A DNA stretch of 46,557 nt from assembly GCA_002027195.1 (NCBI GenBank), contig MWJO01000066.1, positions 1-46,557 of the forward strand, written 5' to 3'. Each line of letters opens with the position of its first letter. Within the stretch, counting starts at the first letter, position 1. The notes beneath the pieces are model-generated. The model did not search any database and was not told the DNA's origin. It saw nothing but the letters and a program-made list of their open reading frames with translations. This DNA comes from Streptomyces sp. GKU 895. Lineage in GTDB: Bacteria; Actinomycetota; Actinomycetes; Streptomycetales; Streptomycetaceae. This document shows, in pieces, positions 24,736-33,457 of the stretch. Both the position numbers and the translations under genes were made by a program.

Positions 24736-26322
24736 TCACTCAGTCGCAGTGGGAGAGGGGGAGGCCCCGCCCGTCGGGGTCTCCGTCTCACAAGTCACCG
24801 AGAAGGGAACGGAGTTCGACGTCCGGTGCTGCGGATCGCGCACCTCGACACTGATCTCGTTCTGATACGTCCCGCTGTCGTCGTACGTCGTCACGAACGC
24901 CGTGTCCTGCTTGGACTTCCCGCCGCCCTCCGGGAACGACAGCGTCTTCCAGCCCTGGTCCACGACCTTGCCGTCCTTGGACTTCCAGCGGTACGTCACC
25001 TGCGCCGGCAGCCGGCCCACCGTGATCGTCGCCGTGAAGGTGGGCGCGTCGGCCTGCGCCGGCGGACAGCTCCCCGAGTACTCCGTGTGCGCGCCGGACA
25101 GCACGACCTGCACGGTCTGCGGCGCCGGCGCGCTGGTGGTCGGCGTGGCCGGCTCGGACGAGGAAGGCGGCGGCGCCGCGGTGTCCTGCTCGGTCCTGCT
25201 CGGCGTGGTCGCGCTGCGGCTGGTGCCGCTGCCGGTGCCGGCGTCGCCACCGCCGTCGTCCCGGTTGAGCAGCGCGTACGTCAGCCCCGCGACCGCCAGC
25301 GCCAGGGCGGCGACGCCCGCGATCAGGACGACCGCGGCACGGCGGTTGCGGTCGGGAGGCTCGGGCGCCGGCGTCGGCGCGGCCCGGGTGGGTGCCGTGG
25401 GCGGCAGCGGTGCCGTCGGCGGCTCCTCGCGGTACCCGGCGAACGTCGGTGTATACGGAAGGGGAGCGGTCGGGACCGCGCCGGTGCGGAGGGTGCCTCC
25501 CGCCGCGACGATCCGCAGATCCTGCTCGGCGCGGTCGGCGGGCAGCCGCTCGGCGGGGTCCTTGCGCAGCAGCCCCTCGATCACGGGGGTGAGGGGACCG
25601 GCCCGGTGCGGTGGCGGCAGTTCCTCGTCGACGATCGCGCGCAGGGTGCTCAGTGGGGTGTTCTGCCGGAACGGGGAGTTGCCCTCGACCGCCGCGTACA
25701 GCAGCACGCCCAGCGACCACAGGTCCGACTCCGGACCCGGGGTGCGCCCCAACGCCCGCTCCGGGGCCAGGAATTCGGGTGAGCCGATCACCTCGCCGGT
25801 CATCGTCAGCGCCGAGCTGCCCTCGACCATGGCGATGCCGAAGTCGGTGAGCACCACCCGCCCGTCGTTCGACATCAGCACGTTGGCCGGCTTCACGTCC
25901 CGGTGCAGCACCCCCGCCTCGTGCGCCGCCCGCAGCGCGGAGAGGATCTCGGCGCCGATGTGGGCCGCGCGCTGCGGCGGCAGCGGGCCCTCGGCGTCCA
26001 GCACGTCGGCGAGCGAGACGCCCCTGACCAGCTCCATGACGATCCAGGGGCGGCCGTCCTCGGTGGCCACGTCGTACACCGTCACCACGTTCCGGTTGGC
26101 GACCCGGGCCGCGGCCCACGCCTCGCGCTCCAGCCGGGCGTACATCCGCTCCACCTCGGAGGCCGGCAGTCCGGCCGGCGCCCGCACCTCCTTGACGGCG
26201 ACCTCGCGGTGCAGCACCTCGTCGCGGGCGCGCCAGACGGTTCCCATGCCGCCCTCGCCGAGCGGGGACAGGAGGCGGTACCGGCCGGCGATCAGACGTT
26301 CACGGCCCGGTTCTTCGGACAC
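24736..26322 (-). CDS. Receptor-type Ser/Thr protein kinase (Hanks type, PknB-like)
   Basis: 528-aa membrane kinase starting at GTG 26322 with AGAGGGGG about 10 nt upstream. The kinase domain spans about 14-275: P-loop GEGGMG (22-27), Lys44, HRDVKPAN with catalytic Asp142, DFG at 160-162 and LAPE at 185-188. A Pro/Thr-rich juxtamembrane segment leads to a single transmembrane helix (329-352). The extracellular part is a Ser/Thr/Pro stalk plus an immunoglobulin-like beta domain of about 110 aa with two Cys (GSCPP and VTCET), instead of PASTA repeats. It probably senses an extracellular signal; ligand and targets are unknown. Confidence 0.92.
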   Translation of the reverse strand: MSEEPGRERLIAGRYRLLSPLGEGGMGTVWRARDEVLHREVAVKEVRAPAGLPASEVERMYARLEREAWAAARVANRNVVTVYDVATEDGRPWIVMELVRGVSLADVLDAEGPLPPQRAAHIGAEILSALRAAHEAGVLHRDVKPANVLMSNDGRVVLTDFGIAMVEGSSALTMTGEVIGSPEFLAPERALGRTPGPESDLWSLGVLLYAAVEGNSPFRQNTPLSTLRAIVDEELPPPHRAGPLTPVIEGLLRKDPAERLPADRAEQDLRIVAAGGTLRTGAVPTAPLPYTPTFAGYREEPPTAPLPPTAPTRAAPTPAPEPPDRNRRAAVVLIAGVAALALAVAGLTYALLNRDDGGGDAGTGSGTSRSATTPSRTEQDTAAPPPSSSEPATPTTSAPAPQTVQVVLSGAHTEYSGSCPPAQADAPTFTATITVGRLPAQVTYRWKSKDGKVVDQGWKTLSFPEGGGKSKQDTAFVTTYDDSGTYQNEISVEVRDPQHRTSNSVPFSVTCETETPTGGASPSPTATE

Positions 26323-26416
26323 GGGCGTCCCCCTCTTCGCAACGTTCGCAGCGTCCGCGACTGCGCGACCCCGCTTGTCTCCGCATGACTTCGCGTGATT
26401 TCTCCCCAAAAGTAGC

Positions 26417-28123
26417 TCAGCCGAATGCGGATGCCGCCCCCTTGAGCACCAATCCAGCCCCGAGCGCCACCACGAGGAACGCCGACAACAGGGGCGCGTG
26501 CCGACGCACGAGTGCCGTGACCGGATGCGTGGTCCAGCGCGGACGCCGGTCCAGCAGCCGGTTCATCCCGGTACCCAGCCTGACGACGGCGAACCCCGCC
26601 GCGCTGAGCGTGAGCGCGAGCCCGACGCCGTAGGCGACGACGAGCAGGAACCCGAACCAGGCCTGCCCGAGCGCCATCGCGCCGACGAGCACGACGACCG
26701 CGGAGGGGCTGGGCACGAGCCCACCGGCGAAGCCGAGAAGGATCGTGCCGCGGAGGGTGGGGGCGATGGAGTGGGTGTGGGTGAAGCCGCCGTGAGTGTG
26801 CTCGATGGTGCGGGAGTGGGAGTGGGAGTGGGGGTGGGGGTGGTCGTGATCGTGCGAGTGATCGTGCGGATGGGGATGCGGGTGCGGGTGATCGTGGGCT
26901 TGCGGCTCCGCGGCGGTGCGGGTGTGCGCGGCGACCAGGGCCAGTTCGCGCGCCGGGGTCTCCGCGGGCTCGTGCGGATGTCCGTGCCCGTCACCGGGTC
27001 CGTGGTCGTGCCCGTGTCCGTCATCGTGCCCGTGCCCGTGCCCGTGTTCATGTTCGTGGTCGTGGTCGTGACCATGGCCGTGGTCGTGCCCGCGTTGCCG
27101 CCAGGCCCGTCGTACGAGGGTGAGCCCCGCCCCCGTCACCAGCACCCCGCTCGCCACGCCCAGCCAGGTGATCACCGAGGGCGCCGCTCCCGAGCCCGCC
27201 GTGACGAGAAGGCCCAGGGCGACCACACCGAGGGTGTGGGTGACCGTGACCGACGCGGCCAGGGGCATGACGTCCTTGAGGCGGGCCTTGCCGCCGCGGG
27301 CGGTGGCCACCGCGGCCATGAGCGTCTTGCCGTGGCCCGGCGCGAGCGCGTGGAGCGCGCCGAGGGCGACGGCGATGAACAGGGCGAGCGCGGCGAAGCC
27401 GACGGTGAGGTCGTGGCGGGCGACCAGGGAGTCCAGCGCCCGCGTCCAGCGGTCGGCGCCGCGCGGGAGGACGGAGGCGGCCGGGGCGTCCTCGCGGTCC
27501 TCGGCCAGGGCGGGGCCGCCGGGGCGGACCCGCACGGCGGCGGTGGTGGTGTCGGCGGGGGGAGGAGAGCAGCTTCCCCGGGTAGCTGGTCAGTTCGTGG
27601 GAGACCGACGTCTTCGGTACGTCCGACGCGGTGAGCGTCATCCGGTCTCCGCGCGCGGTGATCTCCCGCCAGCCGGGCCCGGAGTCCGTCCCCGCGCTGT
27701 GGAAGGCCAGCGCCACGGTCGCGTCCTCGGGGAGCGGTGCCGTCAGCTCGCACTCCACGCGGAGGGTGTCGAGCCCGGCCTGACCGGGCCGGACTGTCGC
27801 CTTGCTGCTCCGGACGCTCAGGCTCGCCGCGACACCGTCGACCGTGACCTCGCTGCCCTGCGCGGCCGTCGCGCAGCGCTGCCGGGCCCACCCGGTCATG
27901 CCCTGCTTCTCGATGTCCGGCTCGGCCTGGGTCGCCGGGATCTCGGCGAGGTCCTCGACATGGTGGACGCGGAGCTGTCCGGGGGCGGCGACGAGTCCGT
28001 CGTAGCGGTTGACGGTGAAGTTGCCGAGGGGTGCGCGCTCGCGCTGCTGGAGGGGACGAGCACGAGCGCGCACGCGGCCGTCAGGACGGCCGCACCGGAG
28101 GCGAACAGGCGACGGGACTTCAC
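26417..28123 (-). CDS. NicO/RcnA-type nickel-cobalt transporter with periplasmic domain and His-rich loop, two apparent frameshifts
   Basis: Joined length is 568 aa. The first 31 residues are a signal peptide (SSSASAHP). A predicted extracytoplasmic domain of about 150 aa follows, starting LGNFTVNRYDGL. Then come the transporter helices with HALAPGHGKTLMAA, the NicO signature, and a very His-rich loop of about 95 aa. The last helices follow. One C is lost at about 28028-28031 and one gained in the C run at 27557-27562, so the frame leaves and returns. Family members export or import Ni/Co; the His-rich loop supports metal binding. It overlaps the TPR gene by 4 nt. Confidence 0.78.
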
Positions 28124-29496
28124 TTGGCCGCCTCCAGGGTCTTCAGCGCCTTACGGGCCTCGGCCGCGCCGAGAGTCGAGAAACCGGGGTTCAGCTTCAG
28201 GGCGGCCTCGAGGTGGGTGCGGGCGTCCTTCGTGTGGCCCGTGGCCCGCTCGATCATGCCGCGGTGGTACAGGAACGCGGCGTTGCGGTAGCCGGTGGAG
28301 GTGGCCCGGCGGGCGTAGGGGAGGGCTTCGGCGTCCTTGCCGCTGACGTGCAGGGCCCAGGCCAGGGCGTCGGCGGTGTGCACGGTGTGCCGGCGTTTCC
28401 ACTCGGCGCGGGCCGCGCGCAGCGCCGCGGCCTTGTCGCCGTGGTCGGCGGCGGCGAGGGCGGTGTCGAGGTCGGCGTTGACGCCGTTGGCACGGGCGAG
28501 GGCGGTCCAGGCGTCGACGAGCGCGTACTGGTCGTCGGCCTTCTCCTGGTCACCGGCCTGCTGGTACAGCTCGCCGAGCTCGACGAGCGGGCCGGGCAGC
28601 GGGTAGCGGGCGACGACGTCCTCCATGTTCTTGAGGGCGGCGGCCCGGTCGCCGCTCGCGGCCTGGGCGCGGGCCCGGCCCTCGAGCGCGGGGACGTAGT
28701 CCTCGTCGGCGGCGAGGGCGCGGGCGTAGGAGGTGAGGGCCGCCTCGTAGTCGCCCTGGTTGAAGGCGAGCTGACCGAGCTGGGCGGCGACGTACGCCAC
28801 GTCGCCCGGGGTGGTCGCGGAGGCGAGGGCCTGCTTCAGCACCCGCTCGGCGGTGCTGACGTCACCGCGCAGCTCCCGTACGTACGCGTACCGCGTGAAG
28901 ACCGGGACGCCGGGCTTGCGGGCGTCGGCCGTGTCGGCGGCCTTCGCGGCGTCGGCGTACCGGCCGAGTTCGACGAGGGCGTCGATGCGGGAGGACAGGG
29001 CGCGTTCGTCGTAGGGGTTCTGGCGCAGCACCTGGTCGGCGTACCGCAGGGCATGGGCGAAGTCGTGCCGGGCCGCGGCCAGGGCGGCGCGGCCGGCGAG
29101 GGCCTGTTCGTTGTCCGGCTTCAGCTTCAGTGACCGGTCGAGGGCCTTGTCGGCCTGCGGGTAGCGGGAGGGGTCGCCCTTGGTGCGGGCCTGCTCGACA
29201 TAGGCGAGACCGAGGGTGGCCCAGCCGCCGAAGTCCTTCGGCTGGGACCGGAGATGGTCCTGGAGGGAGACGATGCTCGTGTCGAGGTCGCCGCCGGTGA
29301 GCAGTGCCGGTGACACGGCACTGGGCGCGGCGGCGGCCGTCGTCGTACCGCCGCCGTCCCGCAGCGCGCCGACGGCGATGGACCCGGCGGTCAGCGCGAT
29401 GGCCAGCAGCACGGCCGAACCACCGAGCCGCACCCGCCGCGCGACGGCGCCCTCGGCCACCGTCTCCGACTCATCGGCGTTCGTACGCGAGGCCAT
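28120..29496 (-). CDS. Membrane-anchored TPR-repeat protein
   Basis: 458 aa. A short cytoplasmic N-terminus is followed by one signal-anchor helix (SAVLLAIALTAGSIAVGAL). The remainder is almost entirely tetratricopeptide repeats, about nine, with clear units such as GWATLGLAYVEQARTKGDP and ALAGRAALAAARHDFAHAL. TPRs mediate protein-protein contacts, so this is a likely external scaffold. It is the middle gene of the DUF4331-TPR-NicO operon and overlaps the transporter start by 4 nt. Partner unknown. Confidence 0.88.
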   Translation of the reverse strand: MASRTNADESETVAEGAVARRVRLGGSAVLLAIALTAGSIAVGALRDGGGTTTAAAAPSAVSPALLTGGDLDTSIVSLQDHLRSQPKDFGGWATLGLAYVEQARTKGDPSRYPQADKALDRSLKLKPDNEQALAGRAALAAARHDFAHALRYADQVLRQNPYDERALSSRIDALVELGRYADAAKAADTADARKPGVPVFTRYAYVRELRGDVSTAERVLKQALASATTPGDVAYVAAQLGQLAFNQGDYEAALTSYARALAADEDYVPALEGRARAQAASGDRAAALKNMEDVVARYPLPGPLVELGELYQQAGDQEKADDQYALVDAWTALARANGVNADLDTALAAADHGDKAAALRAARAEWKRRHTVHTADALAWALHVSGKDAEALPYARRATSTGYRNAAFLYHRGMIERATGHTKDARTHLEAALKLNPGFSTLGAAEARKALKTLEAAK

Positions 29497-29701
29497 TGCC
29501 CTCTCCTAGTTACGAGGCTTGCTGTGCAAGGAAGTTGATGCGGCGTGCGGCGCGGCCCGCACCGTGAGGGATGGAGTACGTGCGGGCCGCGCCAGTTGAA
29601 GGGGGCGACTGCGGTTGCCCAGGGCGCGGGGCTGTGCCGATCTGCGGCTACCGCCGCGTGAGCGCGACCAGCCACAGCCGCCCCGCACCCGGAGAACCGG
29701 C
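29497..29701. other. Intergenic region between DUF4331 and TPR genes
   Basis: 205 nt. No gene is supported. It contains a dispersed intergenic repeat copy (separate entry) and otherwise GC-rich dyads. The break suggests that expression of the TPR-NicO pair relative to DUF4331 may be adjusted here by partial termination or processing. Confidence 0.4.
29613..29690. repeat. Dispersed Streptomyces intergenic repeat, copy 1
   Basis: Contains the blocks AGGGCGCGGGGCTGTG and GCGCGACCAGCCACAGC with a small hairpin (GCGGCTACCGCCGC) between them. Copy 2 at 35971-36022 has the same blocks in reverse complement without the insert. Elements of this kind recur between Streptomyces genes and probably act as terminators or mRNA-end structures. 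Confidence 0.55.
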
Positions 29702-31233
29702 CTAGTACGCCCTGGTCCTCATCCGCCGCCACCACATGAGGCCACCACCGATGAGCAGGATCCCGGCGGCACCGGCCCCCGCCGACGCGGCGATCAGCGT
29801 CGTGTCGTCCGAACCCGCGGCACCCGCCGGCTGCAACGCGTCGCCCAGCTGGTTGCGGACGTCCGCGCCGTCCGTCGTGCCCTTGGCGAGCGGGCCGCGT
29901 GAACCCTCGGTCGGCAGGGCGACGTACGGGAAGGACTTCTCGAAGTCCTTGTCGTTCTTGTCGACCGCGTCGCCCAAGTCGTTCTTGGAACCGACCAGTT
30001 CACCCTCGACGACCTGGAGCGAGGCGTCGATCACGTCGTCCGTCAGACGGCGCCCGTTCGGGAACCCGGCGTTGTCGCCATCAAGCACACCGAGCCGCTT
30101 CGGAGAATCGGTGGGCTTGATGGACGTGTTGAGGCGCAGCTCTTCCGCGCGCGGACATGGGGCGGCTGGTTCAGCCCCTTCACTCCCTTGAGGAACACGT
30201 CCACGAGATCGTTGCGTGGCTCGGCCGGCGCCTTGATCTTGTAGATGGCCTCGATGAGCTTGGGCAGCTCGGGGTTGGTGACGTTCTTCAGGAACTGCCC
30301 GTCGTACCACGGCGAGGACGCGTTGAACTTGTCCTTGTCCTTCAGCGGGTTGACGACCTCGTTGACCAGCGGGTTGCCGAGCCGCGAGACCTGGGAGTAG
30401 TACCCCTGCGCGTTCCTGCGCTGGGTCGTCGACCAGATACCGACGATCGGCTGGTGCTTGGACTCGGTGATCATGTCCGTCGGGACCTGAAGGGCTATGG
30501 AGTTGACGTTGTAGCCCTTGAGGGTGTCGTTGCCGACCTCGGTGAGGTTCCCGCCGTACAGCAGGTCGAAGACGCGCAGGTCCAGGAAGAACGGGTCGTC
30601 GGCCTGGCCCGCGAACGACGTCGCGCCGCCGGGCAGCTTGTAGACGGCCTGGTCGCGCAGCTTCTCGTAGTTCGGCATCGACGCCTTGCCGACGTTCGAC
30701 GGCGCCACCGGAACGTCGTCGGCGACCTTCGTCTTGTACTGGACCCGCTGGTTCTTCAGCCGGAACAGGTCGATGTCGTACGTCTGCGTGATGTTGAGGT
30801 CGGGGTCGTCGAGGCTGTCGACGACGCCCGTGTTGTACAGGAACGTCTTCTTGTTCTTCGTATGCGTCTTGAAGGTGAAGCGGTAGAGCAACTCTCCTTG
30901 CCCGTCACCGTTGTTGTCGATGTGGATGTCGTACTGGGCGTCCTCGGCGAACTGGTAGAAGTTCGGCCCGCCCGACGGGTCCTCGAAGGGGATCCAGTTG
31001 GCTACGATCGTCGTGCTGTCCGGCTTGTCCGGGCTGACGAACGCGTACACGTCCGTGTTGTCGTACTGCGGGTCGCCCGAGATCAGCGGGGCCTCCCGGT
31101 GGCTGGAGGCGGAGGCCGCCCGCGGTTCCAGCGTGGCCACGCCGGCGGCGGCGAGCCCGCCGGCGGCCAGCGCAGCGCAGATGAGGGTCGCGAGGCTCCT
31201 GCGCCCCGCACCGCTCCTGGAGTTAGGTGTCAT
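29702..31233 (-). CDS. Secreted, membrane-anchored DUF4331 protein, apparent frameshift
   Basis: Joined length is 510 aa. The signal peptide is about residues 1-42, followed by SSHREAPLISGDPQYDNTDV, the hallmark of DUF4331. The protein ends in a hydrophobic helix (LIAASAGAGAAGILLIGGGLMWW) and a basic tail. One base appears lost near 30146-30154: the sequence runs NQPPHVR in one frame, then EELRLNTSIKP in the next. ATG 31233 is preceded by GAGGA. It heads the operon with the TPR and NicO genes and faces an ECF sigma gene. Biochemical function of DUF4331 is unknown; it is predicted outside the membrane with a C-terminal anchor. Confidence 0.8.
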
Positions 31234-31272
31234 GCCGTCCGTCCTCAGTCCCAACTTGCCTGACGCTGGGGG

Positions 31273-31299
31273 ATTCGGAGCGGGGGGCGGGCCGGATTG
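31273..31299 (-). promoter_or_regulatory. Candidate ECF (SigK-like) promoter of the DUF4331 operon
   Basis: On the minus strand CAATCC (31299-31294) and CCGAAT (31278-31273) are separated by 15 nt. They resemble the CCATCC/CCGAAT hexamers that I recall for mycobacterial SigK, although the usual spacer is 16-17. It would start transcription about 33 nt before the ATG. The divergent sigma gene carries an RskA-type anti-sigma partner, which fits a SigK-like system. Confidence 0.35.
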
Positions 31300-31335
31300 G
31301 TCGAACCTGAAAACTTATTTCCTCGCAGTTCGACC
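31299..31335. promoter_or_regulatory. Inverted repeat in the sigma/DUF4331 divergent region
   Basis: GGTCGAAC (31299-31306) and GTTCGACC (31328-31335) are perfect 8-bp arms around a 21-nt AT-rich spacer, extended by CTG/CAG next to the arms. It lies between the two divergent start codons and overlaps the candidate promoter edge. It could be an operator or a pair of divergent -35 elements. Confidence 0.45.
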
Positions 31336-31382
31336 CGCGTTTTCGGCCTTCTGATCCGTAACCCCATCCGGAGGTGTGTGCG

Positions 31383-31985
31383 TTGCGAATACCTCGTGAG
31401 ACGGGGCGACCAAGATGCGGGCTCGCGGGAGGGGGAGACGAGTTGGAGGCGGACGAGCTTCTGGTACTCGTGGCCGGCGGTGACCAGAAGGCATTCGAGA
31501 AGCTGTACGGACTGGTGTCCGGGCCGGTGTTCGGCCTCGTACGGCGTGTGGTGCGCGATCCGGCGCAGTCCGAGGAGGTGGCCCAGGAAGTGCTGCTGGA
31601 GCTCTGGCGGTCCGCCGCGCGGTTCGACCCGGGCCGGGGCAGCGCCCTGTCCTGGGTCCTCACCCTCGCCCACCGGCGGGCCGTGGACCGGGTGCGCAGC
31701 GCCCGCGCGGCCGGCGAGCGCGAGCAGCGCGAGGCCTGGCGGGCCCACCACCCCGCCTTCGACCAGGTGACCGAGGAGGTGGAGGCGGGGCTCGAACGCG
31801 AGTGGGTGCGCCGCTGCCTGGACCGGCTCACCGACCTCCAGCGGCAGTCCGTCACCCTCGCCTACTACGACGGCTACACGTACCGTGAAGTGGCCGAGCG
31901 GCTCTCGCTGCCGCTGGGCACCGTCAAGACCCGGATGCGCGACGGACTGACCCGGCTGCGCGAGTGCCTGGGAGGTGTGGCGTGA
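31383..31985 (+). CDS. ECF RNA polymerase sigma factor (SigK-like)
   Basis: 200-aa ECF sigma factor. The start is taken as TTG 31383 because GGAGG at 31370-31374 is 8 nt upstream; the GTG at 31374 would overlap its own ribosome site. Region 2 contains AFEKLYGLVSGPVFGL, PAQSEEVAQEVLLELWR and the RG-rich WVLTLAHRRAVDRVR. Region 4 contains LTDLQRQSVTLAYYDGYTYREVAERL and LPLGTVKTRMRDGLTRL. The adjacent anti-sigma gene overlaps by 4 nt (GTGA). It probably transcribes the divergent DUF4331-TPR-NicO operon. Confidence 0.92.
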   Translation: MRIPRETGRPRCGLAGGGDELEADELLVLVAGGDQKAFEKLYGLVSGPVFGLVRRVVRDPAQSEEVAQEVLLELWRSAARFDPGRGSALSWVLTLAHRRAVDRVRSARAAGEREQREAWRAHHPAFDQVTEEVEAGLEREWVRRCLDRLTDLQRQSVTLAYYDGYTYREVAERLSLPLGTVKTRMRDGLTRLRECLGGVA

Positions 31986-32824
31986 GCCTGCTCGACAAAC
32001 TGCTGCGCCGCGAGGACCCGCACTCGCTGGCCGCCCCCTACGCCCTGGACGCGCTGGAACCGGCCGAGCGGACCCGCTTCGAGAAGCACTTGAGGAACTG
32101 TCCGGTCTGCGCCGCCGAGGTCCGCGCACTGTCCGAGGACGCGGTCCGGCTGGCCTGGTCGACGGCCGCCCCGCCACCGCCCGCGATGCGTGACCGGGTG
32201 CTCGCCGCCGTCCGCACGACCGCGCAGGAACAGCCGGTACGCGCACGCGCGCCACAGCTCCCGGCGCACGTCTGGGGCACCCAGGCGCCGCCCGCCCGCT
32301 CCGGGGGCCGCTCCCACGCTTTCGGCGGTGGGGGAGCGCCCCGCGCGCGCCGCCCCCTGTTCGTGCCCTTCGCCACCGCCACGGCCGCCGCCGCCCTCGT
32401 CGTCGCCTCCCTGTTCGCCGTACAGGCGAACCAGACGCAGGACCAGCTGAACGCCGAGCGCGCCCAGGCGCGTGAGATCGCCCACGTTCTCGCGGCTCCG
32501 GACGCCCGGGCCAGCACCGGCAAGGACGCGAAGGGCCGCAGTATCGGCGTGGTCGCCTCCGCGGCGGAGGGCCAGGCGGTCGTCACCCTGAGCGGATACG
32601 ACGACATTCCGAGCGGCCGCGTGAACCAGTTGTGGCTCATGCGCCCCGACGCGCAACCGCGCTCCCTCGGGCTCTTCGACGCCGACACGCCCTTGGTCGC
32701 GTCCGGTCTCGACAAGTCCGCCACGTCACTCGCTGTAACCGTCGAGCCCGACGGTGGCTCAGCGCAACCCACCAGCCAGCCGGTTGTCCAACTCGCCCTG
32801 AAATCGGTTGGATTCGGAGAGTAA
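31982..32824 (+). CDS. RskA-type anti-sigma factor with zinc-binding ASD motif
   Basis: 280-aa single-pass membrane protein starting at GTG 31982. The cytoplasmic anti-sigma domain has H36-x3-C40-x2-C43 with an upstream His14, the zinc-binding ZAS layout. A transmembrane helix (FVPFATATAAAALVVASLF) lies at about 124-142. The extracytoplasmic RskA domain follows, with VNQLWLMRPDAQPRSLGLF typical of the family. In the Mycobacterium SigK/RskA system proteolysis or redox change frees the sigma factor; the same logic is inferred here. Confidence 0.9.
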   Translation: MSLLDKLLRREDPHSLAAPYALDALEPAERTRFEKHLRNCPVCAAEVRALSEDAVRLAWSTAAPPPPAMRDRVLAAVRTTAQEQPVRARAPQLPAHVWGTQAPPARSGGRSHAFGGGGAPRARRPLFVPFATATAAAALVVASLFAVQANQTQDQLNAERAQAREIAHVLAAPDARASTGKDAKGRSIGVVASAAEGQAVVTLSGYDDIPSGRVNQLWLMRPDAQPRSLGLFDADTPLVASGLDKSATSLAVTVEPDGGSAQPTSQPVVQLALKSVGFGE

Positions 32825-32950
32825 TCAAAGAGGGGTCGTCAACGCCCTTACGGGGAAGGTGAATCCTGTGACCTCGATACACGAGTGCCCCGTGGGGGCG
32901 ATAGGGTTACCCTGCCCGGGCCGGGTGGACTCGTACGGGTGGGGAGTGAC

Positions 32951-33220
32951 ATGGAACAGATAACAGTGCGGAGCAGGGCGAGGGTCCCTGCGATCACCTG
33001 CGGGAGCAGCGCGACCAGTTCGCGTCTCGACCGCCATCTCGCGGTGCTGGCGGGTCCCGCCGTGCCGCAGCAGAAGACGGCCGAGGCCACCACGCTGATG
33101 CGGGAACTGACAGCGCGTGAGCCCGTACGCAACCACAGCGACCAGAAGGCGCGGGTCCGCCGGGTCTCGCTCTTCGCGCCGCTGCGCCGACTGCGTCGTT
33201 CGCTGTTCGGCGGGCACTGA
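32951..33220 (+). CDS. Small basic protein of unknown function
   Basis: 89-aa protein starting at ATG 32951 with GGGGAG 4 nt upstream. Sequence MEQITVRSRARVPAITCGSS opens it, and the tail is strongly basic (ARVRRVSLFAPLRRLRRSLF). It lacks a signal peptide or transmembrane helix. The amphipathic basic tail could bind nucleic acid or the membrane. It follows the anti-sigma gene by 126 nt and probably has its own promoter. Function unknown. Confidence 0.55.
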   Translation: MEQITVRSRARVPAITCGSSATSSRLDRHLAVLAGPAVPQQKTAEATTLMRELTAREPVRNHSDQKARVRRVSLFAPLRRLRRSLFGGH

Positions 33221-33457
33221 GGCTCCCGACTCGCGTCCGGGCGGTCGCACCGGTCCGGCACGGCGCCGCGACCCCGTCGTCCGTCATCCCCACGGCATGC
33301 GGCACCCTCCGGGGTGACCGCCCGGCGCGAGTACACGTCATCCCCCCGCCCCGCTCGAACTCGTCGGCGACGCCCACCCGTTGACGAAGAAGCCCCGGGT
33401 CCTCCCCGGGGCTCCTCTGTGACGCGACCGCTCAACTCACCCTTCGGCCGCCGCGGT
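33221..33457. other. Intergenic region with convergent terminator
   Basis: 237 nt between the convergent small basic protein and ABC permease genes. Apart from the hairpin at 33391-33413 nothing was recognised. Confidence 0.5.
33391..33413. terminator. Intrinsic terminator, bidirectional
   Basis: AGCCCCGGG (33391-33399) pairs perfectly with CCCGGGGCT (33405-33413) around TCCTC, and is followed by CCTCTGT. It lies between the convergent genes ending at 33220 and 33458. Confidence 0.8.
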
